NCBI GenBank assembly: GCA_018110925.1
Contig: JAGAZJ010000023.1
Location: 1-64,000 of the forward strand
Reading direction: 5' to 3'
Length of the DNA: 64,000 nucleotides
Source of the DNA: Oscillospiraceae bacterium
Lineage (GTDB): Bacteria > Bacillota > Clostridia > Oscillospirales > Ruminococcaceae
Both the position numbers and the translations under genes were made by a program. A model generated the notes under the pieces. The model was given only the letters and a program-made list of their open reading frames with translations, was not told the DNA's origin and ran no database searches. Shown piece by piece: positions 7,923-15,251 of this stretch; the first letter of the stretch is position 1; every line of letters starts with the position of its first letter.

Positions 7923-9947
7923 ATGAAATATATAAAGAATATCGCCGCAGTCATGGCACTTCTAATGCTGACAGGTTGCGGAAGTGTAACGGATAATACA
8001 CCGCCGAAAGCGGAAACATCAAAAGCTCCGGCAAGTGATGTGTCTGCCGGAAATAACACAGTTGACAGAGAATATATCTATTGCCTTGCTTCTGTCAGCA
8101 AGATATATTCCACTGCCGCCGTCATGCAGCTTGCAGATGAGGGCAAAGTCGGTCTTGATACGCCTGTGACCGAATATATCCCGAATTTCAGAATGGCTGA
8201 CGAGCGATACAAGGACATTACCGTTCGTATGCTTATGAACCACACTTCAGGTATAATGGGTTCAACAAGAGTGAACGCAGAATTGTATGACGACAATGAT
8301 ACCTATAATAACGATCATCTGCTCGAAAACCTTGCTTCTCAGCGGCTCAAAGCCGAACCCGGCAAGTATGCGGCGTACTGCAATGACGGCTTTGATCTGC
8401 TTGAAATGATCGTTGAGAATGTAACAGGCATGAGCTACACAGACTATGTGAGGGAGAATATCTCGGATAAGATATCTGTTACCGACACGGGAACGCCCAT
8501 TGATATGTACCGCAATGAAAAGCTCGTGCCGTCTTTTTCGGCAAGCGGACTGCCGCTTGAAACAAGCTATGCTATGGAAATCGGCACAGGCGGTATATAT
8601 GCAACGGCTTCCGATACCGCAAAGTTCGGTGCGGCTTTCTTCACGGGGGATGAAACGCTCATTTCAGACAATGCAAAAAATGCAATGGCGACACGCTGGA
8701 ATGATAATGAATACTGTGATGACAAAGGTCTTGGCTGGGACGAAGTCGAAATGCTCCGCTACAAGCAAAACGGTGTCAAGGTGGTCGGCAAGGGCGGCGA
8801 TGTAACGATGGATCACGCCTATCTGCTGACCGCACCCGATGAGAAGATCAGCGTTGCTGTGCTTTCCAACGGCGGCAGCAGCACGCAGAATGAGCTTGTA
8901 GCACAGGCACTCATGGACGTTGTTTTGCAGGAAAAGGGTATAAGCATCACAGAGGAAGAACTGCCCGAATGCACGATAGCCCCGGATATCCCCGATGAAT
9001 ACAAGGCTTACGAAGGCTGGTATATCATGTGTATCATGGGCGAGGGCGATACACTTTGCAAAGTGACATTCCCAGATAGCAAGTATCTCCACATGGAAAA
9101 GATAACCTCACGCAAGACCGAATACACCGATTATGTCTATACCGCAGGCGGCGATTTTGCGGAGCTTGCCTATGAAGTCGAAGAATCCAGTACAGGTATG
9201 TCCGGCGGCTTCGATAAGCGCCTTGCAGCAGGGGGAAGCAGCCGGCTTTCCTTTGAGAAGAATACAGACGGAATATTTATGAAAATATCGGGTGGGATGA
9301 CTTATCCCGGGTTTGGTTCGATCAACATAAAGACCTATGCGGGACAGATGTTAGAGGAAAACAATGTCGGAGAGGACGTTCTGAACAGTTTTCAAGCACT
9401 TGACGGGAAGAAACTTCTTCTTGTGGGGGATAAGTATTCATCAATCAACTATGAGGGCGCTGCTATCGCACAACCCCGAGTTGTCAAGGAGCTGCAGGGT
9501 TATGTTTTCCTTAGGAGCCACGGCATGGATTACCTGCTGAAAACAGCCGACAGCAAGCATCTTATTTCGCCTAAAGATATCCCATCCTCATCAAGCAGAG
9601 ATCTTATAAATATCACGCTCGGCAGCGATAAAAACGGCAGACAGACAATAAAAACTACATTAGGCACGGAATATATTTTTGCGGATGACATTCCCGAATT
9701 TGACAGGTCGATAAAGTCTGTTGAAATAACAGAGAGTGCAAAGTGGTACAGCGTTTCCGACAGCATGGCAAATACTCCCGTTACCGTTACAAGACCCGAC
9801 AACAGTGCGATCATCGTGTTCAATAAATTTGACGAGGTGATATATACATCGCATAATAAGGACGCGGGCGCACGGATACCGATGCCTATGGGCGGAAAGG
9901 TACTGTTCCTCGGAGAGGCAGGCACCGTGTTCACAATAAACGAATAA
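7923..9947 (+). CDS. Beta-lactamase-fold serine hydrolase lipoprotein
   Basis: A 674-residue lipoprotein (lipobox LTGC, Cys19) with a class-C beta-lactamase/esterase-like domain. SxxK is at Ser57-Lys60 (ASVSK), the YxN motif at Tyr152-Cys-Asn154, and the third motif appears as KGG at residue 290 instead of the usual HxG. After about residue 340 there is a long C-terminal region with no family I recognise. Oddly, SxxK begins only some 35 residues after the lipid-anchored Cys, so the usual N-terminal beta strands of the fold are missing or replaced by a low-complexity linker. It is the third gene of the ABC operon, 12 bases after the permease, so it works at the outer membrane face on the same compound or on cell-wall peptides (inference). 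Confidence 0.82.
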   Translation: MKYIKNIAAVMALLMLTGCGSVTDNTPPKAETSKAPASDVSAGNNTVDREYIYCLASVSKIYSTAAVMQLADEGKVGLDTPVTEYIPNFRMADERYKDITVRMLMNHTSGIMGSTRVNAELYDDNDTYNNDHLLENLASQRLKAEPGKYAAYCNDGFDLLEMIVENVTGMSYTDYVRENISDKISVTDTGTPIDMYRNEKLVPSFSASGLPLETSYAMEIGTGGIYATASDTAKFGAAFFTGDETLISDNAKNAMATRWNDNEYCDDKGLGWDEVEMLRYKQNGVKVVGKGGDVTMDHAYLLTAPDEKISVAVLSNGGSSTQNELVAQALMDVVLQEKGISITEEELPECTIAPDIPDEYKAYEGWYIMCIMGEGDTLCKVTFPDSKYLHMEKITSRKTEYTDYVYTAGGDFAELAYEVEESSTGMSGGFDKRLAAGGSSRLSFEKNTDGIFMKISGGMTYPGFGSINIKTYAGQMLEENNVGEDVLNSFQALDGKKLLLVGDKYSSINYEGAAIAQPRVVKELQGYVFLRSHGMDYLLKTADSKHLISPKDIPSSSSRDLINITLGSDKNGRQTIKTTLGTEYIFADDIPEFDRSIKSVEITESAKWYSVSDSMANTPVTVTRPDNSAIIVFNKFDEVIYTSHNKDAGARIPMPMGGKVLFLGEAGTVFTINE

Positions 9948-9960
9948 CAGGCGATCATTC

Positions 9961-10001
9961 GCCGCCCGACTGACCGTCCCCGTTCGGGGGGCGGCCTTTT
10001 T
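9961..10001 (+). terminator. Rho-independent terminator of the ABC/serine-hydrolase operon
   Basis: GCCGCCC (9961-9967) pairs with GGGCGGC (9989-9995), followed by CTTTTT. An inner CCCCG/CGGGG hairpin can also form. Confidence 0.88.
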
Positions 10002-10129
10002 GCTGCTGTCGGTCATAACTTTTTGCAAACGTGTTTTATCTTGCATATCATTGCCTGATATACGCAGGCTGAGCTTTCTGCCGCCTTTGAATTTTGGTAT
10101 CATGCGGAAGATAAAATCAGGTCTATCCA

Positions 10130-10158
10130 TTGCATTTGAACAAATTTTATGATACAAT
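10130..10158 (+). promoter_or_regulatory. Possible promoter of the lipoprotein gene
   Basis: TTGCAT, 17 bases, TACAAT. The local string TATGATACAAT recurs at the promoter of the sensor-GGDEF gene (19245-19255). The -35 is a weak match. Confidence 0.5.
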
Positions 10159-10195
10159 AACATATCATACAGATCCGAAAATGAGGTATATCACG

Positions 10196-10906
10196 ATGAA
10201 AAAGATATTGTTTGTTACGCTGGGGCTGGCGGTCGCCGCCGCATTTCTGACGGGCTGCGGCTTTACCGCCGGAAACCATCGTCGGTCAATTGAATACGCT
10301 GTTTCAAAGTGCGAGGAACGTTACGGGGTGGAGCTGAAGGTAAAGCGTAAAGCATTATTTCCCGGAGGGGCAGGGTGTGATGTTTACTGCACCTGCAAGG
10401 AACTGCCCGGCAAGGAGATAAGAGTGTATGGTATGGATGAAAGACCATCTCATATGCTTGTCTGCTGTGACTATATCTATCAGAAATACAGTGATGATCT
10501 TTTGAGGCTCACGACCGATGCCGTACATGAGGTCTGTCCCGACCATATAGTGAATATGTATGAAAATACCTATAACCATTTCCCGCCGAGAGACTACGAC
10601 AAAAACACCACCTTTGCGGATTATATATCCGACAATGTGATGGTGCTTTATGATATCGTGCCCGAACCCATGAGCAAGGACGAGATGCTGACCTGTTATT
10701 ACAAGGTCAAAAGCGCCCTTGATGAGAAGGGGATTAAGGTGCGCATATGCATATACAGCGTGAGAGACAGCGCTGCGGCAGACAGGGTAAAGAGATACAC
10801 ATATATAGAAGATTATACCGTATTCGAGTTTCTGCCCGAGAATGATATTGCCTGCTGTGTCAGCGACGGTGACGGCTCGCCTGTGTACAGGGAGTTTGGC
10901 GAGTAA
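10196..10906 (+). CDS. Small lipoprotein of unknown function
   Basis: A 236-residue protein with a clear lipoprotein signal: charged start MKKI, hydrophobic stretch, lipobox LTGC. The mature part has no domain I recognise; it contains several Cys residues (CDVYCTC, VCC, CYYK) and mixed alpha/beta composition. Start at ATG 10196 is fixed by TGAGGT eight bases upstream and by the signal peptide; the longer frame from 10130 would place 22 residues ahead of the signal and overlaps the promoter. It stands alone between a terminator and a convergent gene. Confidence 0.7.
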   Translation: MKKILFVTLGLAVAAAFLTGCGFTAGNHRRSIEYAVSKCEERYGVELKVKRKALFPGGAGCDVYCTCKELPGKEIRVYGMDERPSHMLVCCDYIYQKYSDDLLRLTTDAVHEVCPDHIVNMYENTYNHFPPRDYDKNTTFADYISDNVMVLYDIVPEPMSKDEMLTCYYKVKSALDEKGIKVRICIYSVRDSAAADRVKRYTYIEDYTVFEFLPENDIACCVSDGDGSPVYREFGE

Positions 10907-10921
10907 TACTCCGCTTCTGTA

Positions 10922-11617
10922 TCATTTTTTGTGTCTGGTTATCAGAAAGCCCTTGTCGTCCGTCAGTGTTTCGTATCTGGCGGCGATGGGGCTTTTGTCG
11001 CCTATGATGAGATAATCGCATACAGATGCGTTGCCGCAGGTGCCGTGACGAACAAGCAGACCGTGTATCTGCGATATGCCGAAGTAGTCGCAATTGCACA
11101 TCAGCGGAAGTACATGGAGCATATCATGTTTCTTTGCAAACTTTGCATTAGGACACTGTGTGAATTTGTAGCTTGCGGCACGGTGCCTGCTGTCATATGG
11201 GTGGTCAACATTGATAAAGCCGTCGGGATACTTCTCGGCGTCTTTTCTGTCACGGTCGCCCGAACGGCGGAATACTGTGTCTATTATCCTCATATCCGTC
11301 GGACGGTTCAGGTCAAATACCTTTCCCAGCGTTGTAAACGAGCCCATGAACATATCCTGCACAAAGCCCTGGAGCTCCTCTATCGGAGGATGGTCGGGAA
11401 GCGCCGCATACCATGCGAACACCAGCAGACCGCCGTATATCGCTCTGAAATGACCGTTTTTCCTGCCGCCGTAGTCGGGCATATCCTTCTGATAGCTGTA
11501 ATAGTTGCGGCAGACCTCTTTCCAGACCTTTTCGGCGCTGTCGCCATAGCGTTCTGTGACCCAGCGGCGGATCTTTTTTGAGTACGGCAGTTCCTTCAGT
11601 TTCACATAACTTTTCAT
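10922..11617 (-). CDS. ATC-hydrolase-like protein (L-2-amino-thiazoline-4-carboxylate hydrolase family)
   Basis: A 231-residue protein that resembles the family named after L-2-amino-thiazoline-4-carboxylic acid hydrolase, which in pseudomonads opens a thiazoline ring on the way to cysteine. The likeness rests on the C-terminal pattern (CNCDYFGI, a spacer, then VRHGTCGNASVCDYLIIG). Most clostridial members have no proven function, so the name is only a family label. Start ATG 11617 has AGGAA eight bases upstream; a longer frame to 11809 would overlap the preceding membrane-protein gene and is rejected. It is the second gene of a leftward pair, 32 bases after the membrane gene. A distant paralog is at 35293. 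Confidence 0.65.
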   Translation of the reverse strand: MKSYVKLKELPYSKKIRRWVTERYGDSAEKVWKEVCRNYYSYQKDMPDYGGRKNGHFRAIYGGLLVFAWYAALPDHPPIEELQGFVQDMFMGSFTTLGKVFDLNRPTDMRIIDTVFRRSGDRDRKDAEKYPDGFINVDHPYDSRHRAASYKFTQCPNAKFAKKHDMLHVLPLMCNCDYFGISQIHGLLVRHGTCGNASVCDYLIIGDKSPIAARYETLTDDKGFLITRHKK

Positions 11618-11649
11618 AACATCGGTTCCTTTCGCTTTTCGGTGGCGTG

Positions 11650-12150
11650 TCAAAGCAGTGTGCATATCCATGCTATAACGGCGGACAGAGGGAATATGCC
11701 TGTTATCTGTGCAAGGTGTGTCATACGGTTGTAGCCGAAAAGATATGTGCCCAGCACATCCTTTACCGCAGGATAGTAGTGTGCGAAGAACCCGAATCCC
11801 TGATTGCACAGCAGCACCCAGTCGAAAAATCCTATATCAAAGGCTTTCAGACCGAGGAGCATGATGACGAAACGCAGAAACAGCTGTCCGAATGTGAAGC
11901 CGTTCCTGATGCCGTCCCATGCGCCTATCACCACTGCTCCTGCCATGAGCAGTACAGAGCAGGCTATCATTATCCAGCCGACAACGTGCTGACCCCTGAA
12001 CCTTTCGGGCATTGTATCGGGTATCACAGCCAGTTCTTCCTTCGGCGCGGAGGAGAAGAACCTCTTGTCCTGAATAAATCCGACTCCGCCCCACAGCATG
12101 AGAAAGAGCCCTGCCATCATCATAAGAGATAATAAGACCGTTAGTATCAT
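11650..12150 (-). CDS. Integral membrane protein of unknown function
   Basis: A 166-residue protein with about four hydrophobic helices: residues 3-26, 57-78, 82-103 and 140-163. A short polar loop (QDKRFFSSAPKEELAVIPDTMPERFRGQH) separates the first two. I do not recognise a family. The start at 12150 has AGGAT at a suitable distance. It is first in an operon with the ATC-hydrolase-like gene, so it may help move or handle that enzyme's substrate (inference only). Confidence 0.65.
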   Translation of the reverse strand: MILTVLLSLMMMAGLFLMLWGGVGFIQDKRFFSSAPKEELAVIPDTMPERFRGQHVVGWIMIACSVLLMAGAVVIGAWDGIRNGFTFGQLFLRFVIMLLGLKAFDIGFFDWVLLCNQGFGFFAHYYPAVKDVLGTYLFGYNRMTHLAQITGIFPLSAVIAWICTLL

Positions 12151-12195
12151 ATGGTATCCTTTCTGTGTAAGCTGTCTGTACGGTCAGTTTGTTAT

Positions 12196-12257
12196 GTTAG
12201 TTATGACTAACCTATACGTTGCGTCCACCCCCGTATGTATACAGGTTATCTGTATAC
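12196..12257 (-). promoter_or_regulatory. Two inverted repeats upstream of the membrane-protein operon
   Basis: GTTAGT-TATG-ACTAAC (12196-12211) and GTATACAG-GTTAT-CTGTATAC (12237-12257) are perfect inverted repeats of 6 and 8 base pairs in the 233-base gap between the kinase gene and the membrane-protein gene. They look like binding sites for dimeric repressors (the second resembles sites of GntR or LacI-like proteins). No regulator gene is adjacent to this operon except the two-component pair. Confidence 0.5.
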
Positions 12258-12383
12258 AACATTATTGTAATCCCATTTGCTTACGAAAACAAGCATTATT
12301 TTGTGAATTCTCGGAGCAGTACCGTTTTGCCGGGGCACGCAGGCGGCCGAATATGCGACCGCCGCGGATATGTGCATGACGGC

Positions 12384-13709
12384 TCAGCTCAGCGGTATCA
12401 CAAGGGTGACAGCAAGTCCGTTATCATTCTCTGTGATAAGGTCGCCGTTCATCTTTTTCATGAGTGTTTTTGCAATATACAGACCGAGACCGTTGCCGTC
12501 CTTGCCGCTGTCAGCCCATGCCTTTCCGCGGTAGAATTTGTTTGTGATGAGGTCGAGCTCATCGGCAGGCACTCCGGAGCCGTGATCCTTTATGCGCATT
12601 TCGAGAAATCCGTCTGACAGCGTAAAGCTGATGTCTATTGCCGTATCGGCGTATTTATATGAGTTCGATATGATGTTGCCGATGACCTGTGACATACGTT
12701 TTTTGTCTATATTTATAATGACAGCGGGCACTTCTGATGTGACGGTGAGATCTTTGTCATCATAGCTCCTGACTATATCGGGCAGTACAGACGACTGCTC
12801 GTCACGGCAGTTCACCTTGAATTCTCCAAGGTCGTCGAGAGCCGATGTGAACAGGTCTGTTACGAGTACATTGATCTGTTCCGTCTTTTGCAGTATCCCC
12901 TCGATGCTTTCGGACATATTCCGTGTCTCGTCCTTATTCAGCACGATCTCGTCATCCGAGTTCTCCGCCTTGACCGAAAGTCTCATCTGCAAAAGCTCCG
13001 CCGCCAGCTTTATGCCCGTGACGGGGGTCTTGAGGTCGTGGCTCAGTGAGGCAACGAGCTCACGTTCTTTTTTCTGAAGCTCCGTTTCACGCTGTTTTGC
13101 GTCGATAAGCTCCTCACGCATGATGTCAAAGCTCTCCGAGAATGCGCCGAACAGATTGTCTCTGTCCATTTCAAGGGGCTCATCCAGCTTTCCTTCGGCG
13201 ACTCTGCCCGCAAAGCTCTGCATCCTTCTGAAAGGGAGTATCACATTCCTGAGAAGATATATGCCCAGTATTATCACGCCGATGAGGGTGAACAGACCGC
13301 AGACACAGATACCCGTCATTAGTCGCAAACGGGACGCTCTGTATCCGTTCATGCCGTCATATAAAAGTATGACGCACCCCTTTATATGACCGTTGTCGGT
13401 TATGTACTGATAGGGATAATGCTTCTTGACGGCTGCTTCGACCGACAGTACGAGTTCATCTGCGTTGTCGGTGCTGGTATAGAGCACATTGTCGGTGGGA
13501 TCCAGTATCACAAAATCATAGCTGTATCGTTTATCGTCAAGGAAGTCAAGGTCGTTTTGTTCTTCGGCTGTCTTTGCAATGTCATTGAGCTCGGTGAGAT
13601 ACTCCCGGTCGTTATCGTCACAAATGTCCTTTGTGATAAAGAAGAATGCCGCCGCCCCGACGAAAAGGAATAAAAGCGCCGCCGCTGCCGCTTTAATATA
13701 GCTTTTCAT
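12384..13709 (-). CDS. Sensor histidine kinase
   Basis: A 441-residue membrane kinase. Helix 1 is at residues 7-27 and helix 2 at about 131-154, enclosing a roughly 100-residue extracellular sensor domain. A HAMP linker follows, then the dimerisation box with phospho-acceptor His224 in LSHDLKTPVTGIK, and an ATPase domain with N box (IGNIISNSYKYA), G1 (DHGSGVPADEL) and G2 (GNGLGLYIA). Its start overlaps the stop of the response-regulator gene by four bases (ATGA), so the pair is translationally coupled. The large outer loop means it is not a BceS-type intramembrane sensor. The signal is unknown. Confidence 0.93.
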   Translation of the reverse strand: MKSYIKAAAAALLFLFVGAAAFFFITKDICDDNDREYLTELNDIAKTAEEQNDLDFLDDKRYSYDFVILDPTDNVLYTSTDNADELVLSVEAAVKKHYPYQYITDNGHIKGCVILLYDGMNGYRASRLRLMTGICVCGLFTLIGVIILGIYLLRNVILPFRRMQSFAGRVAEGKLDEPLEMDRDNLFGAFSESFDIMREELIDAKQRETELQKKERELVASLSHDLKTPVTGIKLAAELLQMRLSVKAENSDDEIVLNKDETRNMSESIEGILQKTEQINVLVTDLFTSALDDLGEFKVNCRDEQSSVLPDIVRSYDDKDLTVTSEVPAVIINIDKKRMSQVIGNIISNSYKYADTAIDISFTLSDGFLEMRIKDHGSGVPADELDLITNKFYRGKAWADSGKDGNGLGLYIAKTLMKKMNGDLITENDNGLAVTLVIPLS

Positions 13710-14464
13710 GCCCTGTCACCGCTTGTGATGTCGGCACTGTCCACCACATAGCCGACACCCCATACTGTTTTTATTATAGTCGGCTCTTTTGGGTCGGACT
13801 CTATCTTTTCCCTGATATGGCGGATATGCACGGGGATAGTTCCGTCACAGGTGTATTCGTCGTTCCACACATTTTTCAGAAGCTCTTCCTTGGTGACGAC
13901 CCTGCCGATATTCTCCAGCAGATATGCAAGGAGTTTGTATTCCATGGCTCTGAGCTCTTCCTGTCTGCCGTGGACTATGAGCTTGTGCATGGCTGTGTCG
14001 AGATATATGCCCTCACGAACAGGTATCCTGCTGCCGTGTGAGCGGCGCTCGCCGACAGAAGGCGTTGAAGCAGCAAGAGCCGCTTCCTTTGCCTTTTCAT
14101 ATCTGGCGAGTATTGCCTTGACCTTGGCAAAAAGCACCCCCAGAGTATACGGCTTCTTTATATAGTCGTCGCCGCCGATGTTGAGAGCTATCAGCACGTC
14201 ATCATCGCTGGTGCGGGCACTAATAAAGAGTATAGGCATATCATAGCTCTCTCTTATCCGTTTGCAGAGCTCAAAGCCCGACCTGTCGCCGAGATTTATG
14301 TCGAGCAGAAGTATGGATACGTCATTGCTTTCAAGAAATCCGACCGCATCATCGTAGCTCGTGACATATGCGGTTTTCAGACCGAGTATATTGAAATATT
14401 CCGCAGTGGAGCGTGCTATCAGTTCATCATCATCTATCATCAGAACCTTTGTTGTATCGTCCAT
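13706..14464 (-). CDS. OmpR/PhoB-family response regulator
   Basis: A 252-residue regulator: receiver domain with acidic pair in MIDDDE, phospho-acceptor Asp55 in LLLDINLGDRSG and the conserved Lys in YIKKPY, then a winged-helix output domain ending VWGVGYV. A 25-residue Ala-rich linker joins them. Start at ATG 14464 has AGGAGG five bases upstream; the open frame to 14500 is not needed. The partner kinase overlaps its 3' end. Targets are unknown; candidates are the nearby membrane-protein operon and the ABC transporter operon. Confidence 0.93.
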   Translation of the reverse strand: MDDTTKVLMIDDDELIARSTAEYFNILGLKTAYVTSYDDAVGFLESNDVSILLLDINLGDRSGFELCKRIRESYDMPILFISARTSDDDVLIALNIGGDDYIKKPYTLGVLFAKVKAILARYEKAKEAALAASTPSVGERRSHGSRIPVREGIYLDTAMHKLIVHGRQEELRAMEYKLLAYLLENIGRVVTKEELLKNVWNDEYTCDGTIPVHIRHIREKIESDPKEPTIIKTVWGVGYVVDSADITSGDRA

Positions 14465-14498
14465 ACAGGCCTCCTGTCGTGATATAAAGACTACAAAC

Positions 14499-14526
14499 AT
14501 TATATCATATACATCTTAAAAAGCAA
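14499..14526 (-). promoter_or_regulatory. Sigma-A promoter of the two-component operon
   Basis: Minus strand TTGCTT (14526-14521), 16 bases, TATAAT (14504-14499) preceded by TGA, an extended -10. Confidence 0.65.
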
Positions 14527-14576
14527 TAGAAAAAAACTGATATCGGATCCTGACAGCAAAAAAATGAGAGCAAAAT

Positions 14577-14647
14577 TTGTAATGTACTTACAAGAAAAAT
14601 TTGACTAAAAAATGTCAGAATATGGGCAGTCTGAAATGTACGTACAA
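14577..14647. repeat. Repeated palindrome AATGTAC(T/G)TACAA
   Basis: AATGTACTTACAA at 14581-14593 and AATGTACGTACAA at 14635-14647 differ in one base and lie 54 bases apart, close to five helical turns. The first extends to TTGTAA-TGTAC-TTACAA. They sit between the two-component promoter and the importer operon and look like a pair of operator sites. Confidence 0.55.
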
Positions 14648-14825
14648 TAAAAGTGGCTTAACAAAAGGCAAATGCGCAAATTATACACAATGATGAGAAT
14701 TAATATGTAATGACAAAATTGAATCGTATTTTAAGTACATATTTCGTTCGGAAAGTGTTCGCCTGAATGGCAGAAAGACGGCGGAGATGATACCGCAGAA
14801 ACACGTCAGACCGCATGGATACAGA

Positions 14826-14867
14826 AAAATCGCCTCTCACACGCAGGCACATGTGAGAGGCGATTTT
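14826..14867. terminator. Perfect 16-bp hairpin, probably a bidirectional terminator
   Basis: AAAATCGCCTCTCACA (14826-14841) and its exact complement (14852-14867) flank a ten-base loop. With A-tracts on one side and T-tracts on the other it fits termination in both directions, but no gene ends immediately next to it. Confidence 0.6.
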
Positions 14868-15089
14868 CAGGAAAAAGAAAGTATGAAGAAAGAATTTTGT
14901 AGTGATCTTGTCGATCGTCTGAATATATAATAATCTATTTCTCCGTACAATTCTAATCATTTATTGCGCTTGTTTAATTGATTTTTGCTATACAAAAGCC
15001 CAATTTGAAGCACTATTTTGGTATTTTTATCAAAAATTGTCTAAAACCACCATAATCTAACCGATTTTTGCTCAATTTATAAAATGCTA

Positions 15090-15118
15090 TTTACAAACAA
15101 AAGTTGTAATGTTATAAT
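15090..15118 (+). promoter_or_regulatory. Strong sigma-A promoter of the carbohydrate importer operon
   Basis: TTTACA, 17 bases, TATAAT. The start codon of the binding protein is at 15252, leaving a leader of about 125 bases. Confidence 0.82.
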
Positions 15119-15251
15119 GCAGTTAAGACAAAAATGACAATTTTTGATTACTGTATTTGCAGTTGCAGTAAAAGAAAATTATAAAGACCCGGGGCTCGGC
15201 CATTACGAGAATGACCGTTTCGGGCAAGTCAAACAGTATGGAGGTAGAAAC

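Larger units (their letters stand above)
14527..15089. other. AT-rich intergenic stretch of about 560 bases
   Basis: No convincing gene. An 86-codon minus-strand frame at 14700-14960 has no ribosome site and crosses a hairpin, so I reject it. The stretch holds two near-identical palindromes (14577-14593 and 14635-14647), a 16-base-pair perfect hairpin (14826-14867) and A/T tracts ahead of the solute-binding gene's promoter. Confidence 0.6.

Noticed and set aside
12384..14464. BceRS-type control of the ABC transporter operon
   Set aside because: The kinase has a 100-residue extracellular domain, unlike short-loop Bce sensors, and lies 2.4 kb beyond the end of that operon. A link remains possible but unsupported.
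14700..14960. 86-codon minus-strand ORF
   Set aside because: No ribosome site, passes through the 16-bp hairpin, and composition matches non-coding AT-rich DNA.
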